Assembly: GCA_963832725.1 (NCBI GenBank)
Contig: CAWHVG010000001.1
Location: forward strand, 1,116,001-1,180,000
Source of the DNA: JAEZBP01 sp963832725
GTDB taxonomy: Bacteria; Myxococcota_A; Polyangia; Polyangiales; Sandaracinaceae
Reading direction: 5' to 3'
Length of the DNA: 64,000 nucleotides
The notes beneath the pieces are model-generated. The model worked only from the letters and a program-made list of their open reading frames with translations, was not told the origin of the DNA and did no database searches. Positions 33,139 through 45,533 of the stretch are shown here, in pieces; the stretch's first letter is position 1; every line of letters begins with the position of its first letter. A program made the translations under genes and the position numbers.

Positions 33139-34758
33139 TCAGCCGGACGCGACGATGTCGCCGCGCCAGGCCCGAGCCCGGGTGAGGGTCGGCTCGGAGA
33201 AGGTGGTGTCCTCCACCGTGTACTCGATGTTGCGGCCCTGGCGGTCGCGCTTGCACGCGCCGGCCTCGACGAGCTGGCCGAGCGCGGCTTGCACGGTGCG
33301 CAGCGGGATGCCCAGGAGGTCGGCGGTCCGCTTCGCGGTGGCGGCGCCGGTCTGGGTGAGCACGCCGAGGATGCGGTCCTCCAGCGGGCGCTGGCAGCGC
33401 GGATCCCACGCGACCAGCGGGGCCGTGAGCTCGAGGCGCAGCATGCCGCGCTCGCGGTGGAGCGTGGCGGCGCCGGCGACGGTGGCGCGGACGCGGTGCA
33501 CGAGGGTGGAGAGCACGCTGCCGTGCAGCTCCGGCCGGTAGGCGAAGCCGTAGAGCTCCTGGAAGAACGCGCGCTCGTCGACGGCGTCCGGGCGCATCGC
33601 CAGGCACGCGATGGCCGCGTCGGTGCGCTCCTGAGGGCGGCGGCCGGGCTCGATGCGGTGGACGCCCTGTGCCCGGGCGGCGCGGGCGAGGCCCAACGAG
33701 AGGAGGCGGGTCGCCGGCTCGCCCGGCGACGCGAGGACGTAGGCGACGGCCGGGACGGAGTCCTCGGCGCTCGAGAGCGCGTGCAGGCCACGCGGGACGG
33801 GGTGCGCGCGGCCGGTCAGCCAGTCCTGCATGCGCGGCGAGCCGCCGGCACCGACACCGACGGCCGCCAACAGGTCCTCGACCTCGACCCGCAGGTCTCG
33901 GAAGCCGGCGACGCTCTTGCGCAGGGCCCCGACGTCGAGGTCCGCCTCGCGATCGGGGAGCGCGTCGACGAAGCGCGCGAGCGCGGCCCCGGCTCCAGCG
34001 GCCTCGGGCGAGACGCGGCCGCCGGCGAGCCCGAGCTCGTAGTCGAGCCAGGCGAGGAAGGGCGCGCTGGCGAGGTCGCGCAGCACGCCGAGGATGCGCG
34101 AGGCCAGGTGCGGCGCGCCCGTCACCCGGCGCACCCGCGCCAGCACCAGGTTGGCCAGGAACTCGTGGGGCGGGATGCTCTCGCTCCGCGCCATCCGAAA
34201 CGCGCGCCGCGCCGCCGCCGTGGCCTCGTCGGGACGGCCCGCGCCGAGAGCGGTCAGCGCCCCGAGGGCTTGCAGCTCGACCACGGCGTCGCCGATGCCC
34301 TCGGACCGCGCGAGGGCGCCGGCCTCGCCGGCCGCGCGGGCGGCGTCGTCGTGATCGCCCGCGAACAGGCTCCTCCAGGCGCGCACGGCCAAAAGGCGAA
34401 GGAGCACCTCCGGCGCGCTCGCGGTGGCCGCCAGGCGCTCGAGCCACCCGTGCCAGGTCCCGAGCGCGTCACCGTCGAAGCGCAGGACGGCAGCCCGCGC
34501 GCCGAACGCCGCCACCCGCGCCAGCGTGGATGCGGTCGACGCCTCGAGCGCCGCGTCGAGCTGCGCGGGCGAGGGCAGGCGCCCGGCGGGCTGGCCCGCA
34601 ATCCATCGCGCCGCGGTGAGCTCGAGCGCGAAGGCGCGCGCCGAGGCCGAGTCCGCGGCGAGCTCGCCCACCAACTGCTCGGCCACGGTGAAGGCGCCGC
34701 TCGCCGCCGCGGCGCGAAATCGCGCCTCACGGGAAGATTGATCGGCCTCGGGGGCCAT
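33139..34758 (-). CDS. Large helical-repeat protein with C-terminal winged-helix domain
   Basis: A 539-residue soluble protein. Residues 1-300 are Ala/Leu/Arg-rich, with helix pairs resembling TPR/SEL1 arrays (for example ALGTWHGWLERLAATASAPEVLLRLLAVRAWRSLFAGD). The C-terminal 130 residues contain a winged-helix fold: RPLEDRILGVLTQTGAATAKRTADLLGIPLRTVQAALGQLVEAGACKR, followed by a beta wing. It probably binds DNA as a regulator, with the helical part receiving a signal or a partner. No known family name can be given. Start ATG 34758 lies next to the divergent kinase gene, which may be a target or partner (inference only). Confidence 0.6.
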   Translation of the reverse strand: MAPEADQSSREARFRAAAASGAFTVAEQLVGELAADSASARAFALELTAARWIAGQPAGRLPSPAQLDAALEASTASTLARVAAFGARAAVLRFDGDALGTWHGWLERLAATASAPEVLLRLLAVRAWRSLFAGDHDDAARAAGEAGALARSEGIGDAVVELQALGALTALGAGRPDEATAAARRAFRMARSESIPPHEFLANLVLARVRRVTGAPHLASRILGVLRDLASAPFLAWLDYELGLAGGRVSPEAAGAGAALARFVDALPDREADLDVGALRKSVAGFRDLRVEVEDLLAAVGVGAGGSPRMQDWLTGRAHPVPRGLHALSSAEDSVPAVAYVLASPGEPATRLLSLGLARAARAQGVHRIEPGRRPQERTDAAIACLAMRPDAVDERAFFQELYGFAYRPELHGSVLSTLVHRVRATVAGAATLHRERGMLRLELTAPLVAWDPRCQRPLEDRILGVLTQTGAATAKRTADLLGIPLRTVQAALGQLVEAGACKRDRQGRNIEYTVEDTTFSEPTLTRARAWRGDIVASG

Positions 34759-34936
34759 GCGACCATCCTATCAGTCCGCTGAAGCAGCGAGCACGAAGGA
34801 AATCATTGGCCCACGGCTCGCATCCGCACTCGGAGTCACGCGCGAATGCCGGTGAAGCGGCCCGGAGGAACGCGGGCTCGCACGGGTCGACCCGCGGGAA
34901 CGCCGGGTAGCCAGGCTTTGGACGGACGAGATCGTC

Positions 34937-36387
<1,451 letters not shown>

Positions 36388-36388
36388 T

Positions 36389-37018
36389 TCACTGACAGAG
36401 GTGCGTACCGTCCATCCGGCAGAAGCTCGGATGAGTGCTCGAGTCCGGGACCGCCGCGCAGCCCTCGATCGCGCAATGATCGACCTGCATGACGTCCGCC
36501 GGCGGGCAAGGGCCCATCGAGGCGTCGGCGATGCTCAGCGGATCGGTGTGATAGCTGGTCCGGTGCCCGAGGTAGAAGGGGTGCTGGAGCGTCAGGCAGG
36601 TCTGGGGGCCCATGGAGGGATCGTCCGCCGGATCCGAGCAGCCGACGCTCTCGCACCAGCGCACCCGCACGTCGAGATCGAAGTCGTCCACGCCGACCGT
36701 CTCGATGCTGACGTGATCGACGTGCTCCGCGTTCGTCAGCGCGACGGCGGGCAGGTCGTTGCTGTCCAGCCAGTCGGGGACGGCGAAGCTGACCTCGTCG
36801 GCGCGGCGCGCCTGCACGAGCGCGTAGCCCGGGCCGCCGGCCGGCGCGGGCGGGAGCGTCAGGTAGAGCTCGAGGACCGCGTTCTCCTGCATGCAGCCGC
36901 CGGCGAGGAGCATCACGGCGGCGGCGACCAGCGCCGTCGCCCCGAAGCGCGATCCGCCGAGCCCCTCCCGCGAGCGGGGGAAGCGTCGGAGCGGGGGAAC
37001 TCCGAGCGCGCGCCTCAA
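36389..37018 (-). CDS. Cys-containing lipoprotein of unknown function
   Basis: A 209-residue protein. The TTG at 37018 overlaps the stop of the upstream gene (TTGA), a common coupling arrangement. It gives a basic N terminus followed by the lipoprotein signal ATALVAAAVMLLAGGC. The mature part has beta-rich sequence (AVLELYLTLPPAP, VSFAVPDWLDSNDLPAVAL, VDDFDLDVRVRWCESVGC) and about eight cysteines, with no family recognised. No clear ATG or ribosome-binding site offers a better start. It ends 2 bp from the convergent kinase gene. Likely outer-membrane or periplasmic, expressed together with the PEGA/TPR protein. Confidence 0.65.
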   Translation of the reverse strand: MRRALGVPPLRRFPRSREGLGGSRFGATALVAAAVMLLAGGCMQENAVLELYLTLPPAPAGGPGYALVQARRADEVSFAVPDWLDSNDLPAVALTNAEHVDHVSIETVGVDDFDLDVRVRWCESVGCSDPADDPSMGPQTCLTLQHPFYLGHRTSYHTDPLSIADASMGPCPPADVMQVDHCAIEGCAAVPDSSTHPSFCRMDGTHLCQ

Positions 37019-37779
37019 AGCCGGTACCTCATGTCGGACAAGGGCTGGATCTGCTTGGACTGAAGGGCGAAGTACGTGCCCACGGCCGCGCCGGCCACGA
37101 GCATGACCGCGGCGACGGTCACCACCCAGAACCAGGGGCTCTCGACCAGCGATTCGCCCTGCGCCGGCGCGGCCGGCTGCACGGCGGTGAGGTCCACGTC
37201 GAGGCGCACGTGCTGTCCGTCGGCGAGCGTCCCCTCCCACCGGTAGGGCTCGTAGCCCTCGTTCTGCAGCACGAGGCGGTGCTCGCCGGGGTCGAGCTCG
37301 AACACGAGCGGTCGCTCGCCGGAGTCCTCTCGCTCCTGGTCGTCGAGGTGGACGCCGAAGCGGGCGGCGGGTAAGCCGGCCAGCGTCAGACGCGCCGCGC
37401 GCAGCGACTCGGCGCTCAGCAGCGCCTGCGCCGCCTGCCGCTGCTCGGCGCTCAGCTCGGCGTCGTGCTCGGAGAGCAGCCGGGCGAGGGTGTCGCGCGC
37501 GCTGACGTGCCTGCCCAGCGCGCGCTGGGCGACGGCGAGGTTGTAGAGCGCAGACGCGGTCGGGAAGAGCTCGAACGAGCGCTCGAAGCGGACCACGGCC
37601 TCGGACCAGAGGCCCGCTTCGGCCGCCGCCCGTCCGGCCTGGAAGAGCGCCGCCGCTTCGGCCCGACGCCGATCGGCGTCACTCGCCGTGTCGGACGCCG
37701 CCGTCTGCGCTCGCGCGACGAGCGGCGCCGCCGGGCAGGCGCAGAGAAGGAGAAGCAAGACGTGAACAGCTCTTCGCAT
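37015..37779 (-). CDS. Exported TPR + PEGA-domain protein with C-terminal membrane helix
   Basis: A 254-residue protein: signal peptide (MRRAVHVLLLLLCACPAAP), TPR-like helices (AAALFQAGRAAAEAGLWSEAVVRFERSFELFPTASALYNLAVAQRALG, residues about 45-95), then a PEGA-type beta domain (FELDPGEHRLVLQNEGYEPYRWEGTL, about 160-190). One trans-membrane helix (FWVVTVAAVMLVAGAAVGTYFAL) lies close to the C terminus. This layout is frequent in Polyangiales near Ser/Thr kinases and is thought to mediate protein contacts at the cell envelope. The start at 37779 has only a weak ribosome-binding site. The lipoprotein gene follows with a TTGA overlap. Confidence 0.75.
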   Translation of the reverse strand: MRRAVHVLLLLLCACPAAPLVARAQTAASDTASDADRRRAEAAALFQAGRAAAEAGLWSEAVVRFERSFELFPTASALYNLAVAQRALGRHVSARDTLARLLSEHDAELSAEQRQAAQALLSAESLRAARLTLAGLPAARFGVHLDDQEREDSGERPLVFELDPGEHRLVLQNEGYEPYRWEGTLADGQHVRLDVDLTAVQPAAPAQGESLVESPWFWVVTVAAVMLVAGAAVGTYFALQSKQIQPLSDMRYRL

Positions 37780-37970
37780 CACCAAAGCCCTACGATCCTC
37801 GCGCGACGGGCCCCGCGAGGGCAAGGTCGATCCGGCTCCGCCCGATGCCTCGCGCCCCGCGCACGAGCGCGACGACAGGCACGCTCCACCCTGCCCCACG
37901 AACGCGAGGGCAGCTCGGCGCGCCGGGTGAACGACACCGTTTGACCAGACGTGGCGCATCGCGGGGCCGC

Positions 37971-39884
37971 TCAGGGGGTGAACCAGTGGAGCCAGCTGTC
38001 GGTGCTGCCGGCGGCCGTCACCGTGTAGCGGCCCAGGGTCGCGCCACCGCTGAAGCGCGCGGTCACGGCGACTCGGCCGGAGGTCGGGTCGAAACCGACG
38101 CCCATCACGTCCGAGCTGCCGTCGCCCCCGAAGGTGTGCGCCCAGGCGACGGTCCCGTCGCCGTCGATCCGCGCGACCAGGGCGTCCCGGCCGGCGGTGG
38201 TGATGGACTGGCCGCCGATCTCGGCCGCTCCTCCGAGCGATCCGCCGACGATCACGGAGCCCTCGGGCCCGAGCGAGGCGGCTCCGAGCCCGTCGTCCTG
38301 CGCGCCGCCGAGGACCGTCAGCCAGACGATGGTGCCCGTGGGGTCGTAACGCACGACGACGCCGTCGCCGCCGGAGGTGGTGGGCTGCATGCCGTCGAAC
38401 GAGGCCCCATCCGCGATATGGCCGGCGACCACGCAGTCGTCGCCCATCATCGCCACCGCCACGCCGGCGTCGGCCCCGGGGCCGCCGAAGGTGTGCCCCC
38501 ATTGCAGCGTGCCCGAGGGATCGATGCGCACCACGAAGCCGTCGGTGCCGCCCTGCGTGGGCACGCTCGCGCCGTCCAGCATGATGTCGCTGTTGAAGTT
38601 CCCGGTCGCGCAGGTGCTGCCGTCCGGCGCGAACGCGACCGCGTCGACGACGACCGTCCCTCCCCCCGGGATCGAGAGCGCGTAGCGGGCGGTGTCCGGG
38701 GTCTCGAGGACGGCGATGAAGCCCCAGTCGAGGGCCGGCGCGACGACCGTCGGCAGGGCGATGCCGCCCACCGTGAGGTCCCGGTCGTAGACGCCCCCGA
38801 GCGCGGTGGTGCCGTCGTCTCGGGTGGCCAGGCCGTGCAGCTGCCCGTTGCGGCGCGCGGTCGCGTAGTCGCGCGTGAGCTGGATGGCGCCCGACGCGTC
38901 GAGCTCCATCAGGAAGGGATCCTGACCGCTCATCGCATCGACGGCGGTGCTGCCGAACATGCCGCTGCCGGTGAAGTAGCCGGCCACGTGGACCACACCG
39001 TCGGAGGTGACGGTGACGTCGCGCCCCGCGGTGAACCCGCTCGCCGCGAAGACCTGCCCCCACGCGAACGAGAGGTCCGAGCCGTACTGCGCGATGAACA
39101 TGCCGCGCACCGGGGGCGCAGGCTGGGGCCCGCCGCCGAGGTCGATCGCCCCCGAAAGGGCGCCGACCACCGCCACGCCTCCGCCGGGCGCGATCGCGAG
39201 GTCGTAGGCGTCGACCCGCCCGCCGGCTCCGCTCGAGAGCACGAACGTCTCCTGCGCGCAGCCGGTGTCGGGACGGCACCACGCGTCGGGATCGCAGAGC
39301 GCGTCGTCGCCGAGCGCGAGGCACGCGCCGGACACGCATCGGGCGCTCGCGCAGGCGACGGTGCTCGCGCAGTCCGCGTCCGAGCTACAAGCCGGGTCGG
39401 GGCAGTACTCGGGGGTCTCTTCGGTGCAGCGCGGATTGACGCAGCGGCCTCCCAGGCAGGCGGTGGTGGTCGGATCCCCGTCGGCGGCCGGACACATCAC
39501 GCCGCGGCAGTCCCGGGTCATGGTGACGGTGAAGATGCTGGTCTCGCGGATGGTGAGCAGCGCCAGGCGCTGCAGGACCGTCTCTCCCTCGGTCTCCAGC
39601 CGCACCCGGGCGTAGTAGCGGCCCGGCGCGATGCCCGAGAGATCCGCGATTCGCATGGCCGTGTCCCAGACCTGGCCCCGGTCGACGCGGAGGACGCGGG
39701 TGTGGTCCTCCGAGGCCATCGCCTCCGCGGGCGGAATGGACCCGAAGAGCTCGGTCCGGACGGACGAGAACTCGACCCCGGGGACCATGTCGGTCTTCAG
39801 GTCGATCAGGACTTCGACCGGCTGGGGCGTACAGCTCGAGAGCAGCCACGTGAAGAGGGCCGCCACGCAGTTCCGCGTCGTCAC
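37971..39884 (-). CDS. Large lipoprotein with Cys-rich stalk and beta-propeller-like repeats
   Basis: A 637-residue protein from the GTG at 39884, which places a lipoprotein signal first (TTRNCVAALFTWLLSSC, lipobox L-S-S-C). A GTG at 39923 is an alternative. A beta-sandwich-like region precedes a Cys-rich stretch (about residues 150-215, CRGVMCPAADGD, CLGGRCVNPRC, CSSDADC). The last 400 residues carry repeats of the form ...G.D.fV.r.d..G...W...fGG.g.D...gva, as in SBBP/beta-propeller proteins (IDPSGTLQWGHTFGGPGADAGVAVA, then YDPTGTIVWLTVLGGAQDDGLGAA, then IDGDGTVAWAHTFGGDGSSDVMGV). It is probably surface-exposed and adhesive or structural. Divergent from another Cys-rich lipoprotein. Confidence 0.75.
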   Translation of the reverse strand: MTTRNCVAALFTWLLSSCTPQPVEVLIDLKTDMVPGVEFSSVRTELFGSIPPAEAMASEDHTRVLRVDRGQVWDTAMRIADLSGIAPGRYYARVRLETEGETVLQRLALLTIRETSIFTVTMTRDCRGVMCPAADGDPTTTACLGGRCVNPRCTEETPEYCPDPACSSDADCASTVACASARCVSGACLALGDDALCDPDAWCRPDTGCAQETFVLSSGAGGRVDAYDLAIAPGGGVAVVGALSGAIDLGGGPQPAPPVRGMFIAQYGSDLSFAWGQVFAASGFTAGRDVTVTSDGVVHVAGYFTGSGMFGSTAVDAMSGQDPFLMELDASGAIQLTRDYATARRNGQLHGLATRDDGTTALGGVYDRDLTVGGIALPTVVAPALDWGFIAVLETPDTARYALSIPGGGTVVVDAVAFAPDGSTCATGNFNSDIMLDGASVPTQGGTDGFVVRIDPSGTLQWGHTFGGPGADAGVAVAMMGDDCVVAGHIADGASFDGMQPTTSGGDGVVVRYDPTGTIVWLTVLGGAQDDGLGAASLGPEGSVIVGGSLGGAAEIGGQSITTAGRDALVARIDGDGTVAWAHTFGGDGSSDVMGVGFDPTSGRVAVTARFSGGATLGRYTVTAAGSTDSWLHWFTP

Positions 39885-40105
39885 GCGCGCGAGTATTTCA
39901 GATGCGCGGCCGGAGCGCGTCACGGTGCTTGCGCACGGTCACGAGAGCTCACTCCCGCGCGTCGTGCATCTCGTCCGTCGACCCTGTTCACGGCGGGCGT
40001 GCCCCCGGTTCACGCACGTGCCGAGCGCGGCACAGGTCGGCATCCGCGTCCGCCGTACCGGGGACCAGCCGGGGTTGGCGCGTGGCTTGCTCCTCGTCGG
40101 CCCTC

Positions 40106-41362
40106 ATGACCCTCCAAGCACGCTGGCTCCTGCTCGCGCTCCTCGTCTCCCCGCTCGGCTGTGAGAGCGGGCCGCCCATCGGCATGTGCCCGGCGCCCTC
40201 CCCCCCGGCGCCCGACCCGGGCGCGCTGGCCTGCGATGCGCCCACGTCCGTCGATCCGAGCGAGGTGAGCGACCTGACGCAGTTCCGGGTCGCGGCGAGC
40301 GCGCTGGTCTGCGACTGGAGCCTGCGATGCGACACCGGATTCTGGCTCCTCGGGCAGTCCTTCTGCCACCCCGGGTTCGCCGCGCTCGACGCGGCCCGGC
40401 ACGGCGCCGCCGACGGTCCCTACGACCCGGCGGACGGCCGCGCCTGTCTGCGCGGGCTGCTCGAAGCCCCCGACTGCCAGACCGCGCTCGACGTAGCCCT
40501 CGCGTGCAAAGACATCTCGGACGGCGTCTCGCTCGGCGGCAGCTGCACGACGCAATCGGACTGCGGCTCCGACCGAGCGTGCCGGGAGGGACGGTGCGCC
40601 TGGCTCGTCGAGCGGGACGCCTGTGCCGCGACACCGGACGCGTGCGCGCCGGGACTCTGGTGCCAGCGCGGGCGGTGCACCTCCGGCACGACCGGCTGCA
40701 CGTGCGCGGAGGACGCCGACTGCGCGCCGGGACTGCGCTGCGCGGAGGGAGCGTGCAGGCCCACGGTCGAGGGCGACCGGTGCGACCACTACCCCTGCGC
40801 CGCGCCCTTCGTGTGCGACCCTTCCGGGACCTGCGTCCGCGGACCGATGCCCGGCGACTCGTGCGCGACCGATGCGTGTTCCGTCGGGCGCTGCAACGCC
40901 GATCAGGTCTGCGTCGCCGCGCATCACCCGGGCTGCGCGTGCACGAGCGACGACGACTGCCCCTACGACGTCTCGCGGTGCGTGGCGGGCGTGTGCACTC
41001 TGCGCCCGATGCTGGGCGAGGCCTGCGACGCGAGCGGCGCGCCTTGCTTCGGCTCCATCTGCGACGGAGGCAGCTGCCGGCTCATCGGCCAGGGCGAGGG
41101 GCCGTGCGCGTACGATAGCGACTGCCAGTCGGGGCTGTCCTGCAGCGCGACGCTGACCGCGCGTGGGCTCTGCGGCACGCCGCGGACGGCCGGCGAGCCC
41201 TGCGGACCGAGCCTCGCCGGAGGGTGCGCGAGCGCGCTCTTCTGCAATCAGGACTCGGGCTCGTGCAGGCCGCGCGGGCGGGTCGGCGAGAGCTGCGCGA
41301 ACCGTCCGTGTGTCGAGGGAGCCTCTTGCAGCCTCGACACCGGACGCTGCGTCGCGAGCTGA
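40106..41362 (+). CDS. Cys-rich lipoprotein with repeated Dickkopf/EB-like modules
   Basis: A 418-residue protein with a lipoprotein signal (MTLQARWLLLALLVSPLGC, lipobox P-L-G-C). The first 150 residues include a helical region. From about 155 onward there are six or seven modules with the pattern G..C....DC....C..G.C, for example SCTTQSDCGSDRACREGRC and GCTCAEDADCAPGLRCAEGAC. About 50 cysteines imply a disulfide-rich rod outside the cytoplasm. Such modules are very common in Sandaracinus-like genomes; function is unknown. It ends 7 bp before the convergent di-iron oxygenase gene. Confidence 0.75.
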   Translation: MTLQARWLLLALLVSPLGCESGPPIGMCPAPSPPAPDPGALACDAPTSVDPSEVSDLTQFRVAASALVCDWSLRCDTGFWLLGQSFCHPGFAALDAARHGAADGPYDPADGRACLRGLLEAPDCQTALDVALACKDISDGVSLGGSCTTQSDCGSDRACREGRCAWLVERDACAATPDACAPGLWCQRGRCTSGTTGCTCAEDADCAPGLRCAEGACRPTVEGDRCDHYPCAAPFVCDPSGTCVRGPMPGDSCATDACSVGRCNADQVCVAAHHPGCACTSDDDCPYDVSRCVAGVCTLRPMLGEACDASGAPCFGSICDGGSCRLIGQGEGPCAYDSDCQSGLSCSATLTARGLCGTPRTAGEPCGPSLAGGCASALFCNQDSGSCRPRGRVGESCANRPCVEGASCSLDTGRCVAS

Positions 41363-41369
41363 GGCCGCG

Positions 41370-42566
<1,197 letters not shown>

Positions 42567-42590
42567 GCTCCCGTGTCCGGCGTCGCTCAG

Positions 42591-42661
42591 GCCAGCCTCG
42601 TTCAGGCCAGCCTCGTTCAGGCCAGCCTCGTTCAGGCCAGCCTCGTTCAGGCCAGCCTCGT

Positions 42662-42665
<4 letters not shown>
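42591..42665 (-). repeat. Five perfect 15-bp repeats after the MerR stop codon
   Basis: Unit gccagcctcgttcag (plus strand), five identical copies. On the coding strand each unit reads ACG AGG CTG GCC TGA in the MerR frame, so every copy brings the stop codon again. The gene's own last five codons (GCT TCG TTG GCC TGA) resemble the unit. The array fills most of the 95-bp spacer ahead of the di-iron oxygenase and so becomes its mRNA leader. Confidence 0.92.
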
Positions 42666-43407
<742 letters not shown>

Positions 43408-43411
<4 letters not shown>

Positions 43412-44847
43412 TCCACCTCCAGGGACACGGGCGTCGTCGGTCTCGACGAGCAGGTGAGGACGAAGCCGGCTTCCCGCTCGGCGCCGGAGAGGCAATTGAG
43501 CTCGTCCGCGTGCACGCTGCCAGAGGCCAGCTTGGCTTTGCAGGCGCCGCAGCCGCCCATCGCGCACGAGAAAGGCAGGTCGGCGCCGGCGGCGAGGCCC
43601 GCCTCGAGCAGCGTCTGCCCCGGATCGACCCGCACCACGTGGTCGCGGCCGCGGACCTTCATCCGCGCGATCAGAGGCTCGTCCGGCAACGAGGCCGTGA
43701 CCTCCGCCGGGCTGTGGAAGCGCTCCTCGCGGATGTCCTCCGGGGCGACGCCGCGCTCGAGCAGCAGCGCGCGGGCTGCGTCCATCATCGGGGCCGGGCC
43801 GCAGAGGTAGTAGCGCCGCGCGCGCCCGTCGTCCGGGAGCGCGTCGAGGCGCGCGCCCAGGGTGGCGCCGTCCAGGATGCCCGTCGGGCCTTCCCAACCC
43901 TCCGGCGGCTCGGAGAGGACGTGATCGAGCGTGAATCGGTCGGCGTGCGCCGCACAGAGGCGCGTCAGGCGCTCGGCGAAGATGACGTCCTCGAGGCGGC
44001 GGTTGCCGTAGACCAGGCTCACGGAGAGCTCGGGCCGGCTCTCGAGCACCGTCTCGGCGATCGACGCGACGGGCGTGATGCCGCTCCCTCCCGCGATCAT
44101 CACCAGCCTCGCGGGCGTGGTCTCGGCAGGCGCCACGAACGAGCCCGATGGACCGAGCACGCGGACGCGATCGCCGGCCCGCAGCCGCTCGTGTACGAAC
44201 CCCGAGCCGCGCCCGCCCTCGAGGCGCTTGACCGTGACCGCCGCGCTCGGACCCTCGAGCGGCGAGGTGCTCAGCGAGTAGGCCCGGCGGACCCGCTCGC
44301 CGTCGACGTCGAAGTGGAAGGTGAGGAACTGGCCGGCCTCGAACGCGAGCGGTCGGCCGTCGAGCTCGCTCAGGACGACGCTCACGGCGTCCGGCGTCTC
44401 GCGGACGATGGCCTCGACGCGGAGCGCGCGGCCGGCGGCGCCGAGGCCCGGGGCCCGCGCTTCGCGGTGCTCCTCGCCGTGCGCTTCGCGGTGGCGGTTG
44501 GGTCCGCGCTCCACCAAGGCGGGCCGGCGCTCCCCGCGCAGGTCGCGCAGCAGCCAGCTCACGTCGGTCCGCAACGTCACCCAGCGCCGGCGGAGCGCGC
44601 CGCGAGGCAACGCGTGCTCCACCGGATCGATGGCGGCGAGCGGCACCGGCACGACCCGCGGCACCGAGGGCGCCGTGAACGCGGGCTCGCGCACGCCGAA
44701 GAGACCGTCCCAGAGCGCGCGGGCGTCGTGCCGGGCGCGGTCGATCCGCGGCGCCAATCCCTTGGGCGCCACCCGCGCCAGCGCGCTCGAAGCGACGTCG
44801 ATGGCGCCGATCCGCCGCGCTCGCACCTGCCGAGTCGTCTGCTGCAT
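43408..44847 (-). CDS. FAD/NAD(P)H + 2Fe-2S oxidoreductase (electron donor)
   Basis: A 479-residue reductase. After about 150 N-terminal residues comes the ferredoxin-reductase-like FAD domain (RRAYSLSTSP, residues about 215-225), then the NAD(P)H domain (ARLVMIAGGSGITPVASI, YYLCGPAPMMDAA). The C-terminal plant-type ferredoxin has cysteine spacing C-x4-C-x2-C...C: SCAMGGCGACKAKL and later LTCSS. Such chains pass electrons to di-iron or Rieske oxygenases, or desaturases. It is the first gene of the operon with MerR and the di-iron oxygenase. The ATG at 44847 lies only a few bases after the predicted transcription start, so the mRNA may be leaderless, or the start may lie further inside. Confidence 0.88.
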
Positions 44848-44857
44848 GCCGAATCTG

Positions 44858-44886
44858 GTTATGTCGCCAATACCGTAGAGTGTCAA
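44858..44886 (-). promoter_or_regulatory. Sigma-70-like promoter of the oxygenase operon, with overlapping dyad
   Basis: On the minus strand TTGACA (44881-44886) is followed after 17 bp by CATAAC (44858-44863). AGTGCCACTTGACACT spans the -35 box and has AGTG/CACT symmetry, a possible operator. The -10 box ends about 10 bp before the reductase ATG at 44847. Confidence 0.6.
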
Positions 44887-44975
44887 GTGGCACTTTACAC
44901 ACGACACCGGATGCGGAGCGGGGAGAGTTTTGCGCAACGATTGCGCGCTGAGCGGGCGGGGGTTACCTGCGGGGC

Positions 44976-45441
44976 GTGCCAGCCTCCGTCCTCCTCGTGC
45001 CGACCGACTTCTCGAGCTGCGCGCGAAACGCCATGCGCTTCGCGGCCAAGCTGGCGCCGAGCCTCGACGCGAGCTTGGTGCTCTTCCACGTCGCCGAGAT
45101 CCCGCCGGGGCTGCTCGAGACGTCGGAGATCCGTCCCATGCCGGACCAAGAGCTGGTGCAGGCGGGACAGTTCATCCGCGACGCCTCGCTGGCCGAGCTC
45201 GAGCGCTACGCCGACAGCCTCCGTGAAGCGGGCGTCGAGGTGAAAACGCGGGTCGTCATCGAGGACACGGTCGGGGCGATCCTCGAAGCGGCGGACGAGC
45301 TCGATGTGGCCATGATCGTCATGGGCACCCACGGGCGAACCGGCCTGGCTCACCTGCTGATGGGATTCGATCGCCGAGAAGGTGATGCGGCGGGCCGAGC
45401 GGCCCGTGCTGACGGTCCCGGCCAAGGGCGAAGCGGCATAG
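44976..45441 (+). CDS. Universal stress protein (UspA family), one frameshift in this sequence
   Basis: About 154 residues after repair. VLLVPTDFSSCARNAMRFA starts the fold, followed by the helical middle (DASLAELERYADSLREAGVEVKTRVVIED) and the ATP-binding block IVMGTHGRTGLAHLLMG. The frame breaks at GATTC 45364-45368; restoring GATC gives the textbook end MGSIAEKVMRRAERPVLTVPA with TAG at 45439-45441. G-x2-G-x9-G-S is then complete, so ATP binding is expected. The start is GTG at 44976. It probably acts in the cytoplasm under stress. It is divergent from the oxygenase operon. Confidence 0.88.
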
Positions 45442-45533
45442 CCCGGCGCGGCATCGCCCTGCGCGCGGGCCCTTCCGCTCGGGTTGCTCGCCACGGATTT
45501 GCGGTGCGGCGCGCGCGTCGCCACCCTGTCTCC